5,533 nt of DNA from NCBI GenBank assembly GCA_903839955.1, contig CAIMEI010000164.1, positions 1 to 5,533 of the forward strand, given 5' to 3'. This stretch comes from Candidatus Falkowiibacteriota bacterium. Its GTDB lineage: Bacteria; Patescibacteriota; Patescibacteriia; Patescibacteriales; UBA12465. Positions 1 to 5,533 of this stretch are shown here, one piece after another. Position numbers and translations under genes: made by a program. The first letter of the stretch is position 1. Each line of letters starts with the position of its first letter. The notes under the pieces were generated by a model. It had not been told where the DNA came from. It was given only the letters and a program-made list of their open reading frames with translations, and did not search any database.

Positions 1-48
1 ACCTCAACATTATCAGTGTTGCGCTCTAACCAACTGAGCTAATTGCCC
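1..48 (-). tRNA. tRNA-Ile (anticodon GAU), 3' half cut by window edge
   Basis: Read on the minus strand, the 5' part of a tRNA is plain. The 5' acceptor strand GGGCAAT is at 48-42 and is followed by T8 and A9. The D arm has stem GCTC/GAGC and a loop containing the GG pair. The anticodon stem CAACA/TGTTG closes a seven-base loop, CTGATAA, so the anticodon is GAT (positions 14-12). U33 and A37 are as expected. GAU reads AUC/AUU codons for isoleucine. The anticodon stem closes normally, so no intron interrupts the anticodon loop. The variable loop begins at AGGT and the window ends there, so the T arm, the 3' acceptor strand and any encoded CCA cannot be checked. The gene lies 66 nt downstream of holA in the same direction but has its own promoter. 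Identity is secure; integrity of the 3' half is unseen. Confidence 0.93.
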
Positions 49-66
49 ATATTTTTTGACTTTTTC

Positions 67-95
67 ACTATAACAAACCCAAAACAAAAAAGCAA
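67..95 (-). promoter_or_regulatory. Sigma-70-type promoter for tRNA-Ile
   Basis: On the minus strand a -35 box TTGCTT (95-90) is separated by exactly 17 nt from a -10 box TATAGT (72-67). The predicted start is near position 60, which leaves a leader of about 12 nt before the mature tRNA 5' end at 48, to be removed by RNase P. Both boxes match consensus at 4-5 of 6 positions and the spacing is ideal. The placement directly ahead of a stable RNA gene supports the call. Confidence 0.6.
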
Positions 96-114
96 TACTA
101 ATTTTTTCCTAATA

Positions 115-1089
115 TTATAGGGTGGCCAGGAACAAAGTGAGCCCGTTCATCAGGTCTCTTTGCCCGGTTTTATTGGCATAATCCAAGAAAATCAGTTGAT
201 TGAAAAAATCGCTCAGTTCTTTCAACGAGAAGTTCCGTGCTTGAGCGCTGGACTTGGAGACGACGAAAGGATGTAGCCCGAGTTCACTAGCGATCATTCC
301 AGGAGTTTTCTGCCCGGCTAAACTTTTTATCTGTAGGAGGATCTTGAAGTGGCGCACCATCATGGCGAGCAATTGATCGGGCACGATGCCGGCGGAAATC
401 TGCTCCTCGAAAATCTTGATAGCGAGCGGGCGCTTGCGGGCGCCCAGGGCATCGGTGAAAGAAAAAATATCTTCGCCGTAGGCGCGACTGCCGATGGCTT
501 CCAGGTCAGCGCTTTCAATTTGGCCCTCGGTTTTGTAGTGCGCGAGTTTTTTTATTTCGCCCCCGATCTGCCACAAGTCGCCTTGGTGGCGAGCCACTAA
601 TTCTGTGACCGCGGCGGCGGAGATTTTTCGTCCTTCGCGCAGGAATTCGGCTTGGACGAAACTGTTTAGCTGGCCGGGGCTGAGCGTTTTGAATTCTTGG
701 GAGAGTTTTTGGCCAGCGAGAAAATTGAAAAGCGTTTTGTTTTTGGCTTTGACGGGCGAGGACTTAGTATTTAGTTCGCCGTCGAGAAAAATCAAGACAT
801 CGCGTTCATCCAGTTCAGCTAATTTTTGTTTTTCCAGATAGTCCTTGAGTTCGCCAAAAATTTTTTCCTGCTTGTTGTTAAAAAAATCCTCAATAATCAC
901 TAGGCGTTTTTTGACGAACAAAGAGCTGGTATTGATTTGCTCAGCAATTTCTTTGAGGCCGATTTTTGCGCCGTCAAGTACACTAATACTAGAAGACTCG
1001 GCGTCCACTTTGTCTTGGAAGTTCTGGCGAATTTCTTTTAGTTTGCGATGGCTGCGGAAAGTATCGGCGCCGTAGAGGAAAATAATCAT
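115..1089 (-). CDS. holA: DNA polymerase III subunit delta (HolA)
   Basis: Delta is the clamp-loader subunit that opens the beta sliding clamp during replication in the cytoplasm. The 324-residue product is near the usual family length (about 340). It begins with the family's typical MIIFLYGADTFRS strand-turn (residues 1-13). An AAA-like N-terminal domain, without a Walker A ATP site as expected for delta, spans roughly residues 1-135 and includes RLVIIEDFF (62-70) and VLIFLDGE (98-105). The helical middle domain carries GDLWQIGGEIKKL (170-182), the conserved D-x-W-x-I-x-x-E-x-x-KL signature. The C-terminal collar domain follows (about 208-324), with LAMMVRHFKILLQIK (241-255), LGLHPFVV (270-277) and a final DYANKTGQRD segment. 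The ATG overlaps the upstream murL-murD stop as ATGA, which fixes the start. An AAGGAAG Shine-Dalgarno lies at 1109-1103, at a rather long 13 nt spacing. Translational coupling is likely. The gene looks intact. Confidence 0.93.
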   Translation of the reverse strand: MIIFLYGADTFRSHRKLKEIRQNFQDKVDAESSSISVLDGAKIGLKEIAEQINTSSLFVKKRLVIIEDFFNNKQEKIFGELKDYLEKQKLAELDERDVLIFLDGELNTKSSPVKAKNKTLFNFLAGQKLSQEFKTLSPGQLNSFVQAEFLREGRKISAAAVTELVARHQGDLWQIGGEIKKLAHYKTEGQIESADLEAIGSRAYGEDIFSFTDALGARKRPLAIKIFEEQISAGIVPDQLLAMMVRHFKILLQIKSLAGQKTPGMIASELGLHPFVVSKSSAQARNFSLKELSDFFNQLIFLDYANKTGQRDLMNGLTLFLATL

Positions 1090-3698
1090 AGGTTCTTAAT
1101 CGCTTCCTTGAATAAGCGGCCTTTTTCTTGAAAATTCTTGAAGATGCTGTAGCTGGGAGAGGCCGTGGAAAGCAGAATGGCTTTTCCTTGATCGGTATTT
1201 TTTGCCGCGAAACGCACGGCGGCGGCCATGTCGCGGGTTTCTAAAATTTTGGGCAGAGTTTCTTGACCGTAAACTTTTTTGAGGGCCTCTTTGATTCTTG
1301 CGCCGGAATCCGGGAACAAAACAATATTTTTTATTTTTATCTGCTTGAGTTTTTTGGCGAGCGCTAAGAAGTCGTAGCCGCGATCTTCACCGCCGAGGAA
1401 GATGGTTTGCAAGCGGCCGTGCAGATATTCAATCGCCACCAGGGTGGATTCTGGGGTGGTGGAAATAGCATCATCAAAAAAGTCCAGGCCATTTTTGGGG
1501 CCGACTAGTTCCAAGCGATGCTCCAGACCGGGGAAATTTTTGACGCCTTGGCGGACAGCACTCAGTGGCAGTTTTAAGGCTTCTAAAACCGCGGCCACGG
1601 CGGCAATATTTTTCAGGTTGTGTTCGCCGGGCAATTTTATTTCCGCGAGCGGCATGATTTTTCGGCCGTCGTAGCTTAACCAACCATCAACTGCCCCCCA
1701 GCTGGAAGCATAATCTTTTTTAGCGGCCACGCTTTCGGCGGCTAATTTTTTGATGAAGGGAAAGTCGCTATTATAGATAAAATAGTCAGTCGGTTTTTGC
1801 CAGAGAGTAATGTTGCTCTTGGCACGGCAATAATTTTCTAGATTGCCGTGATAAGGAATATGGTCGGGAAAAATATTAATCATCACGGCGATGTGCGGAC
1901 TGACACTTAGGTACTCCAATTGATAGCTGGAAAGTTCGTAGACGAAATAATCTTTTTCGGTGTTATTTTTCAAGTGTTTCAAGGGGTCTTTGCCGATATT
2001 GCCGACGATTTGCGCTTTTTTGCCAGCGGCTTTGAGGGCGCGGTAAATCAAGGTGGCGGTGGTGCTTTTGCCTTTGGTGCCGGTGACGCCAATAACTGTG
2101 CCGCGGCAATTTTCCAAAAATATTTCAGCCACGGAAGTGAAAACAATACCGCGCTGGCGCGCCTGGACAATTTCTGGAAGCTGATTAGAGATGCCGGGAG
2201 TTTTGATGACTAAATCAAAATCTTCCAGGCTATCTAGATATTTTTTGCCGTCCAACAGCGGGAATTTTTGGTGAGGCAAACTTATTTTATTGCGGTCGGC
2301 CAGCCATATTTTGAGATGCGGATTTTTTTTCTGCCAATAGTGGAGGCTCGCTTTACCCTCTTGGCCAAAACCAAGGAGCAAAGTTTTTTGAAATTCCAAA
2401 GGGACGGAGTGTTCGGCGCTGTTTGTTAGCGCCGCACTAATTAAAGCTTCCGGGTTTTTGATTTTGGGGAGAATTTTGTGGCGGAAATATTCGACAATCA
2501 GCGAACCTTGCCAGGCGCCATTTTGAGCGATTAATAAAAAAGCGGCGCGCACTTCTTCGGGGGTGCCGACGCAATCAAAAGGCTTGAAAGCTTTTTCGCC
2601 CCAGAGCTCCTGAAAGAGCGGCAATAATTTTTTGTCGTTCAAGAGATTGGCGCCGAAAATTTTCTGCAGAGTTTTCGGCTGATTCCAGGCGGCAAAAATT
2701 GCAAAAGAGAAAGCGCACTTGGGGCAGACGCCGCACCAGCGCTGGGAATTTTTGCCGTTGATTTTGAAATTTTTATTGCAGCTGGAAAAGACCGGGAAGT
2801 ATTGGGAGTAGCGGGAAAATTCGCGAGCGATTTTTAGTTCGGAGTAGGGGCGGAGCAGGCTGAAATACTGCAGTTGCGGGCTCAAAAAATCGTGGAGATA
2901 GTTTTGCAGGGCGCTTTCAAATTCAAAACTTTTGCTGTATTGATGATTGATTTCGGCGCCGAGATATTCCACGTTGCCGAAGCTAGCGCTGTGTTCGTTG
3001 GAAAAAACAATATTTTGATAGTCACCTAAAATCGCCGCTACCACGCAGGTCCAGGAATAGATGGCGGAAATCGGCACGTGGCCGTTATAGGCGCCGCTTT
3101 CGTTCAGTTTGAATAATTGGGCGTCCATTTCGCGGCCGATGATGAGGCGTGGAGCGTCAATTTTAGCGGCCGTTTCTTTTTGAATTTTACTATCGCGCAG
3201 ACTGATTAAGGTGAAGTGATGGCCGATTTCTTGCAGTCTTTCAGCGCTCAAGCAGGAGTCCTTGCCCCCGCCAATTGGGAGCAGACAACGATTCTTGAAT
3301 TTAGTGGTCAATGGTTTTGGTTCTTTGCCGTGAGCGGGGAAATTGATTAGGCCGCGGAAATCAATTTGGTTGCGATAAAAAAACTCGCCCAGGCCGCGCT
3401 CGTAGAGCTGATTCCAAAACGCCGCCTGTTTCGGGCTGAGCGTGCCGCTTTTGATAATTATTTCTTTGGGGCAATACGCTTTATAGTAGCCGATGCCGAT
3501 GGCCAGGTGCAGATTGAAGAGGGCGCGGTCCAAAAGTTGGCGGTTGATTTGGTGCCAATTAGTTTGGCAGGCGGAAAAATCCAAGGTCTCGCGAAAATTT
3601 ATTTGGCCGTCGAGAGAATAATCAAAAGACGCCCGCTTACTGCGCTGGTCAAAAGAATAGCTCTTTAAAATAAAACTTTTCGGTGTTTGGTTTTTCAT
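1086..3698 (-). CDS. murL-murD2: Fused MurL epimerase / MurD-type (MurD2-like) UDP-MurNAc-L-Ala:glutamate ligase
   Basis: This is a single 870-residue cytoplasmic peptidoglycan-precursor enzyme made of two full-length parts. Residues ~1-430 resemble MurL, the ATP-dependent (AMP-forming) epimerase that turns terminal L-Glu of UDP-MurNAc-L-Ala-L-Glu into D-Glu. They contain a PP-loop PIGGGKDS (141-148), SNEHSASFGN (233-242), NHQYSKSFEFE (251-261) and a cysteine cluster C307/C322/C325/C328. Residues ~437-870 are a complete Mur ligase of MurD length. These contain a Rossmann-like UDP-binding start LLLGFGQEGKAS (440-451), ATP P-loop GVTGTKGKSTT (537-547), YELSSYQLE (587-595), NIFPDHIPYHG (608-618), probable carbamylated Lys K627 in YCRAKSN, GEHNLKN (691-697), HRLE (727-730) and LLSTASPSYSIF (842-853). 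The loop that reads DSKATN in standard MurD is DDAISTTPES here (742-751), consistent with a MurD2 that adds L-Glu. No Met, stop or frameshift occurs at the junction. The ATG has an SD (AAAGGGA) 9 nt upstream. Its stop overlaps the holA start. Both domain families are clear; L-Glu specificity is inferred from the MurL partner and not proven. Confidence 0.88.
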   Translation of the reverse strand: MKNQTPKSFILKSYSFDQRSKRASFDYSLDGQINFRETLDFSACQTNWHQINRQLLDRALFNLHLAIGIGYYKAYCPKEIIIKSGTLSPKQAAFWNQLYERGLGEFFYRNQIDFRGLINFPAHGKEPKPLTTKFKNRCLLPIGGGKDSCLSAERLQEIGHHFTLISLRDSKIQKETAAKIDAPRLIIGREMDAQLFKLNESGAYNGHVPISAIYSWTCVVAAILGDYQNIVFSNEHSASFGNVEYLGAEINHQYSKSFEFESALQNYLHDFLSPQLQYFSLLRPYSELKIAREFSRYSQYFPVFSSCNKNFKINGKNSQRWCGVCPKCAFSFAIFAAWNQPKTLQKIFGANLLNDKKLLPLFQELWGEKAFKPFDCVGTPEEVRAAFLLIAQNGAWQGSLIVEYFRHKILPKIKNPEALISAALTNSAEHSVPLEFQKTLLLGFGQEGKASLHYWQKKNPHLKIWLADRNKISLPHQKFPLLDGKKYLDSLEDFDLVIKTPGISNQLPEIVQARQRGIVFTSVAEIFLENCRGTVIGVTGTKGKSTTATLIYRALKAAGKKAQIVGNIGKDPLKHLKNNTEKDYFVYELSSYQLEYLSVSPHIAVMINIFPDHIPYHGNLENYCRAKSNITLWQKPTDYFIYNSDFPFIKKLAAESVAAKKDYASSWGAVDGWLSYDGRKIMPLAEIKLPGEHNLKNIAAVAAVLEALKLPLSAVRQGVKNFPGLEHRLELVGPKNGLDFFDDAISTTPESTLVAIEYLHGRLQTIFLGGEDRGYDFLALAKKLKQIKIKNIVLFPDSGARIKEALKKVYGQETLPKILETRDMAAAVRFAAKNTDQGKAILLSTASPSYSIFKNFQEKGRLFKEAIKNL

Positions 3699-3707
3699 AT
3701 TTTTCAG

Positions 3708-3714
3708 TCCCTTT
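3708..3714 (-). promoter_or_regulatory. Ribosome binding site of murL-murD
   Basis: On the minus strand AAAGGGA lies 9 nt upstream of the ATG at 3698-3696, a good Shine-Dalgarno at normal spacing. It decides the start of the fusion gene at MKNQTP. No convincing -35/-10 pair for this gene was found further upstream in the AT-rich intergenic sequence. Confidence 0.6.
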
Positions 3715-3741
3715 GATTTTTGTGCCGGCTTATGCTTAAAT
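3713..3741 (+). promoter_or_regulatory. Candidate promoter of the small membrane-protein gene
   Basis: On the plus strand TTGATT (3713-3718) is followed after 17 nt by TTAAAT (3736-3741). The -10 is preceded by TGC, so it has an extended -10 TGn element. Each box matches consensus at 4 of 6 positions. The predicted start is near 3748, about 20 nt before the ATG at 3768. The -35 box overlaps by two bases the Shine-Dalgarno of the divergent murL-murD gene. Moderate support only, because the region is AT-rich and chance matches are easy. Confidence 0.35.
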
Positions 3742-3767
3742 ATGGCTGGTTATTTAAAAATAAAAAA

Positions 3768-4211
3768 ATGAAAAAATTCATTACTTCACTTCCGGGCCAC
3801 TTGGTCCTAGCCCTGGCGGCCGGTCTTTTGTTCCTGGTGATAAAAATAGCGATTCTAAAGCAACCTTTTGTTATCAGTAATAAACAGCAGTATTTTTGGG
3901 ATTTGGAACGGGATCGCGGCTGGCACGTGGCGCCCTTTCAGCTCTCAGAATACTACGATTTCGGGGCGGCCTTATTTTGGTCTTTGGCGTTTTTCGGCTT
4001 GGCTAAATTAAAATTTTTGGAACGCCACCGTTTAATCCATCTCGCTACGCTCAATTTCGGCGCTCTAGCAGTCGGAATATTTTGCTCTTTCTATTTGCAG
4101 GCTTTGCTTTTCGGCTTGGCTGCTTATCTGCTTTTTATCATTACTTACTTGGTGGTCATTTTCGCCTGGGAGGTGTTGATATTGCTGGATGATTTATTTT
4201 CTTCCAATTAA
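3768..4211 (+). CDS. Small multi-pass membrane protein, function unknown
   Basis: I do not recognise this protein. It has 147 residues when started at the ATG at 3768. It begins MKKFITSLPGH and has about four hydrophobic helices: residues ~10-30, ~64-80, ~89-110 and ~112-140. The last is long and ends in LILLDDLFSSN. The stretch between helices 1 and 2 (31-62) is polar, rich in aromatic and charged residues (YFWDLERDRGWH), and is the largest loop. A short basic segment LKFLERHR (81-88) separates helices 2 and 3. An open frame continues upstream to a TTG at 3720 and an ATG at 3732, but a candidate promoter lies across those codons. MKKF followed at once by a membrane helix is the more natural start, although no Shine-Dalgarno precedes any of the three. 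The gene is alone on the plus strand, divergent from murL-murD and convergent with polA. Its own terminator follows directly. That it is a real gene is supported by its length, the membrane-protein pattern and the flanking signals. Confidence 0.75.
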   Translation: MKKFITSLPGHLVLALAAGLLFLVIKIAILKQPFVISNKQQYFWDLERDRGWHVAPFQLSEYYDFGAALFWSLAFFGLAKLKFLERHRLIHLATLNFGALAVGIFCSFYLQALLFGLAAYLLFIITYLVVIFAWEVLILLDDLFSSN

Positions 4212-4245
4212 GCCTTCTGCTGGTAAATCAGGAGGCTTTTATTTT
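4210..4245 (+). terminator. Rho-independent terminator after the membrane-protein gene
   Basis: An 8-bp stem GCCTTCTG (4212-4219) / CAGGAGGC (4229-4236), with one G-U pair, encloses a 9-nt loop and is followed by TTTTATTTT (4237-4245). Two A-T pairs from the TAA stop codon (A4210, A4211) can extend the stem. On the minus strand the same hairpin is followed by only a weak TTAATT run. It therefore works mainly for the plus-strand gene, although it could slow polymerase arriving from polA. Confidence 0.75.
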
Positions 4246-5533
4246 AGATTAAGCTTTTCCAGCTCATTCCAGTTGTCGCCAATGGCTCCTTCGGCCACAA
4301 TTGGCACTTGAAATTCGTGGACGCTTTCCATAATCTGTTTAATCTCCTTAGCATAGTGTTCGGCCCGCTTTTCGTCAACTTCAAAAATCAATTCGTCGTG
4401 CACCTGGAGAAGGGAGACAATTTCCGCGTTTTTATTCCGAATTTTCTCATCAATATTAATCATCGCCAATTTCATCAAGTCGGCGGCCGCGCCTTGGATG
4501 GGGGTGTTAATCGCCATGCGCTGGGACATTTTACGAATCTGCATCATTTCAGAATTCATTTCCGGCAAAGGGCGGCGGCGACCGAACATCGTCACGGACT
4601 CGCCGGTTTTTTCGGCCTCGGCGATAAAGCCGTCCATCATTTTTTTGACGCCGCGGTAGGTGTCAAAATATTTATCAATAAAAATTTTGGCTTGCATGAA
4701 GGGAATGCCGGCGGCCTGCGCCAAGCCGTGCGGTCCCTGGCCGTAAAGAATACCGAAGTTCACCGCTTTGGCTTCGCGGCGCATTTTCTTGGTCACTTCG
4801 TTTTCTTTGACGCCATTAATGGCGGCGGCCGTGATGGTGTGAATGTCGTCGCCGTCTTCGAAGGCCTTGATCATGACCGGATCTTTCGACAAATGGGCGG
4901 CCAGGCGCAGTTCAATCTGCGAATAGTCCAGGCTCAATAATTTTTTCCCTGGTCCAGCCACAAAGGCGCGGCGAATTTCCCGGCCCAATTCGGTTTTGAC
5001 GGGAATGTTTTGGAGGTTCGGTTCGGTGGAAGATAGGCGGCCGGTGGCGGCGATAGTTTGATTAAAAGTGGTGTGGATGCGGCTTTTTTTATCGGCCAAT
5101 AATGGCAGAGCATTGACGTAGGTATTCTGAAGCTTATTCAATTCGCGGTATTCTTTGAGCAAAGTGATGATGGGATGTAATTCTTCCAGCTTATCCAATT
5201 CATCCTCAGCCGTGGAAAATCCGGTTTTGCTTTTTTTGATGTTCTTGGTGGGTAGAGCTAGTTTTTCAAAAAGCACTTCCTTGAGCTGTTTGGTGGAATT
5301 GATATTAAAAGACATCCCGGCGTGGGTGTGGATTTCTTTTTCCAGTTCTTTCAAGCGCTTGGCCAGTTTTTTGCTGAACTCACCAAGGAATTTTTTGTCC
5401 AAGGCGATGCCGGTTTTTTCCATCTGACCCAAAATTGGAATCAAAGGTCGCTCAATGTTTTTATATAAATCTAGTAGTTTGTTTTTTTTCAGGCGCGGCG
5501 CGAGCGCCTCTTGAAGACGCACCAAAATGGCTG
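4239..5533 (-). CDS. polA: DNA polymerase I, polymerase domain (5' end beyond the window)
   Basis: This is the C-terminal part of family A DNA polymerase, which fills gaps and matures Okazaki fragments. Residue numbers here count from the TTG codon at 5525-5523. The sequence starts in the linker before the polymerase domain (LYKNIERPLIPILGQMEKTGIALD, 20-43). It then has TGRLSSTEPNLQNIP (161-175), motif A DYSQIELRLAAH (200-211) with catalytic D200, and motif B RREAKAVNFGILYG (249-262) with K253, F257 and Y261. The O-helix aromatic is Phe, as in E. coli. QRMAINTPIQGAAADLMK (335-352) and motif C QVHDELIFE (374-382) with D377 complete it. All catalytic residues are present. The frame stays open through the right edge, reading A-I-L before V-R-L, so the TTG is not the start. 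The 5'-nuclease and any 3'-5' exonuclease domain lie outside, and whether they exist cannot be judged. The stop sits inside the T-tract of the convergent terminator. Confidence 0.96.
   Translation of the reverse strand, partial: AILVRLQEALAPRLKKNKLLDLYKNIERPLIPILGQMEKTGIALDKKFLGEFSKKLAKRLKELEKEIHTHAGMSFNINSTKQLKEVLFEKLALPTKNIKKSKTGFSTAEDELDKLEELHPIITLLKEYRELNKLQNTYVNALPLLADKKSRIHTTFNQTIAATGRLSSTEPNLQNIPVKTELGREIRRAFVAGPGKKLLSLDYSQIELRLAAHLSKDPVMIKAFEDGDDIHTITAAAINGVKENEVTKKMRREAKAVNFGILYGQGPHGLAQAAGIPFMQAKIFIDKYFDTYRGVKKMMDGFIAEAEKTGESVTMFGRRRPLPEMNSEMMQIRKMSQRMAINTPIQGAAADLMKLAMINIDEKIRNKNAEIVSLLQVHDELIFEVDEKRAEHYAKEIKQIMESVHEFQVPIVAEGAIGDNWNELEKLNLK

Noticed and set aside
86..116. Possible terminator after holA: AT-rich stem AATATTA/TAGTATT followed by a T-run
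   Set aside because: The 7-bp stem is almost all A-T with one G-U pair, and the sequence overlaps the tRNA promoter's -35 box. It is too weak to call.
349..1075. Three plus-strand open frames opposite holA
   Set aside because: They are antisense to a well-supported gene, have no family motifs, and have compositions that look like complement artefacts.
1402..2213. Plus-strand frames (1402-1674, 1920-2213) and a minus-strand frame (1474-1683) inside the fusion gene
   Set aside because: They overlap the MurD motifs in other frames and have no recognisable protein features.
2360..2450. Possible frameshift, stop or internal start separating MurL and MurD into two genes
   Set aside because: The frame is open throughout, there is no Met codon near the junction (residues ~424-437), and both halves are complete. 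The fusion is taken as real unless reads show an assembly error.
3366..3668. Plus-strand frame of 100 codons opposite the start of the fusion gene
   Set aside because: It is antisense to the MurL N-terminus, with no motif and no separate signals.
3720..3767. Longer start (TTG 3720 or ATG 3732) for the membrane protein
   Set aside because: There is no Shine-Dalgarno before either codon, and a candidate promoter with an extended -10 covers them. The ATG at 3768 gives the usual short basic N-terminus before the first helix.
4308..4940. Long plus-strand open frame (210 codons) opposite polA
   Set aside because: It is fully antisense to the conserved polymerase motifs. Its translation is rich in His, Phe and Val, which is typical of a shadow of a coding strand, and it shows no domain.
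5523..5525. TTG as the start codon of polA
   Set aside because: The frame continues open to the window edge with family-like residues before it, and the visible part begins mid-protein relative to known DNA polymerase I.
1..5533. CRISPR arrays, insertion sequences, riboswitches, tandem repeats
   Set aside because: No spaced direct repeats, transposase motifs, terminal inverted repeats or known riboswitch cores were seen on either strand, and the coding density leaves no room for them.

Overview
The window looks like a stretch of a small bacterial chromosome, most likely from a Patescibacteria/CPR-type lineage (Parcubacteria-like). That placement is an inference from the style of the HolA and PolA proteins, the tight packing and the unusual cell-wall gene; no 16S or other marker is present. 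Four protein genes and one tRNA fill it, and no stretch over about 70 bases lacks a gene or signal.

Layout from left to right. The left edge cuts a tRNA-Ile(GAU) gene on the minus strand (1-48), with a good sigma-70-type promoter just upstream (67-95). Next, on the same strand, is holA (115-1089), the delta subunit of the DNA polymerase III clamp loader. Its start overlaps by 4 nt (ATGA) the end of a long minus-strand gene (1086-3698). That gene encodes an 870-residue fusion: an N-terminal MurL-type PP-loop epimerase and a C-terminal, full-length MurD-type Mur ligase. A short divergent region (3699-3767) separates it from a small plus-strand gene (3768-4211) for an unrecognised multi-pass membrane protein. 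That gene ends in a hairpin terminator which overlaps the 3' end of the convergent polA gene (DNA polymerase I, 4239 to beyond the right edge).

The main discovery is the MurL-MurD fusion. In Xanthomonas, MurD2 adds L-Glu (not D-Glu) to UDP-MurNAc-L-Ala, and MurL then inverts that residue to D-Glu in an ATP-dependent step, so glutamate racemase (MurI) is not needed. Here both steps appear to sit on one polypeptide, and the MurD half carries a non-canonical ISTTPES motif in its glutamate-side loop, as expected if it takes a different substrate. The fusion is translationally coupled to holA, which places precursor synthesis for peptidoglycan and replication in one apparent transcript. The remaining genes are housekeeping (polA, tRNA) or of unknown role (the membrane protein).
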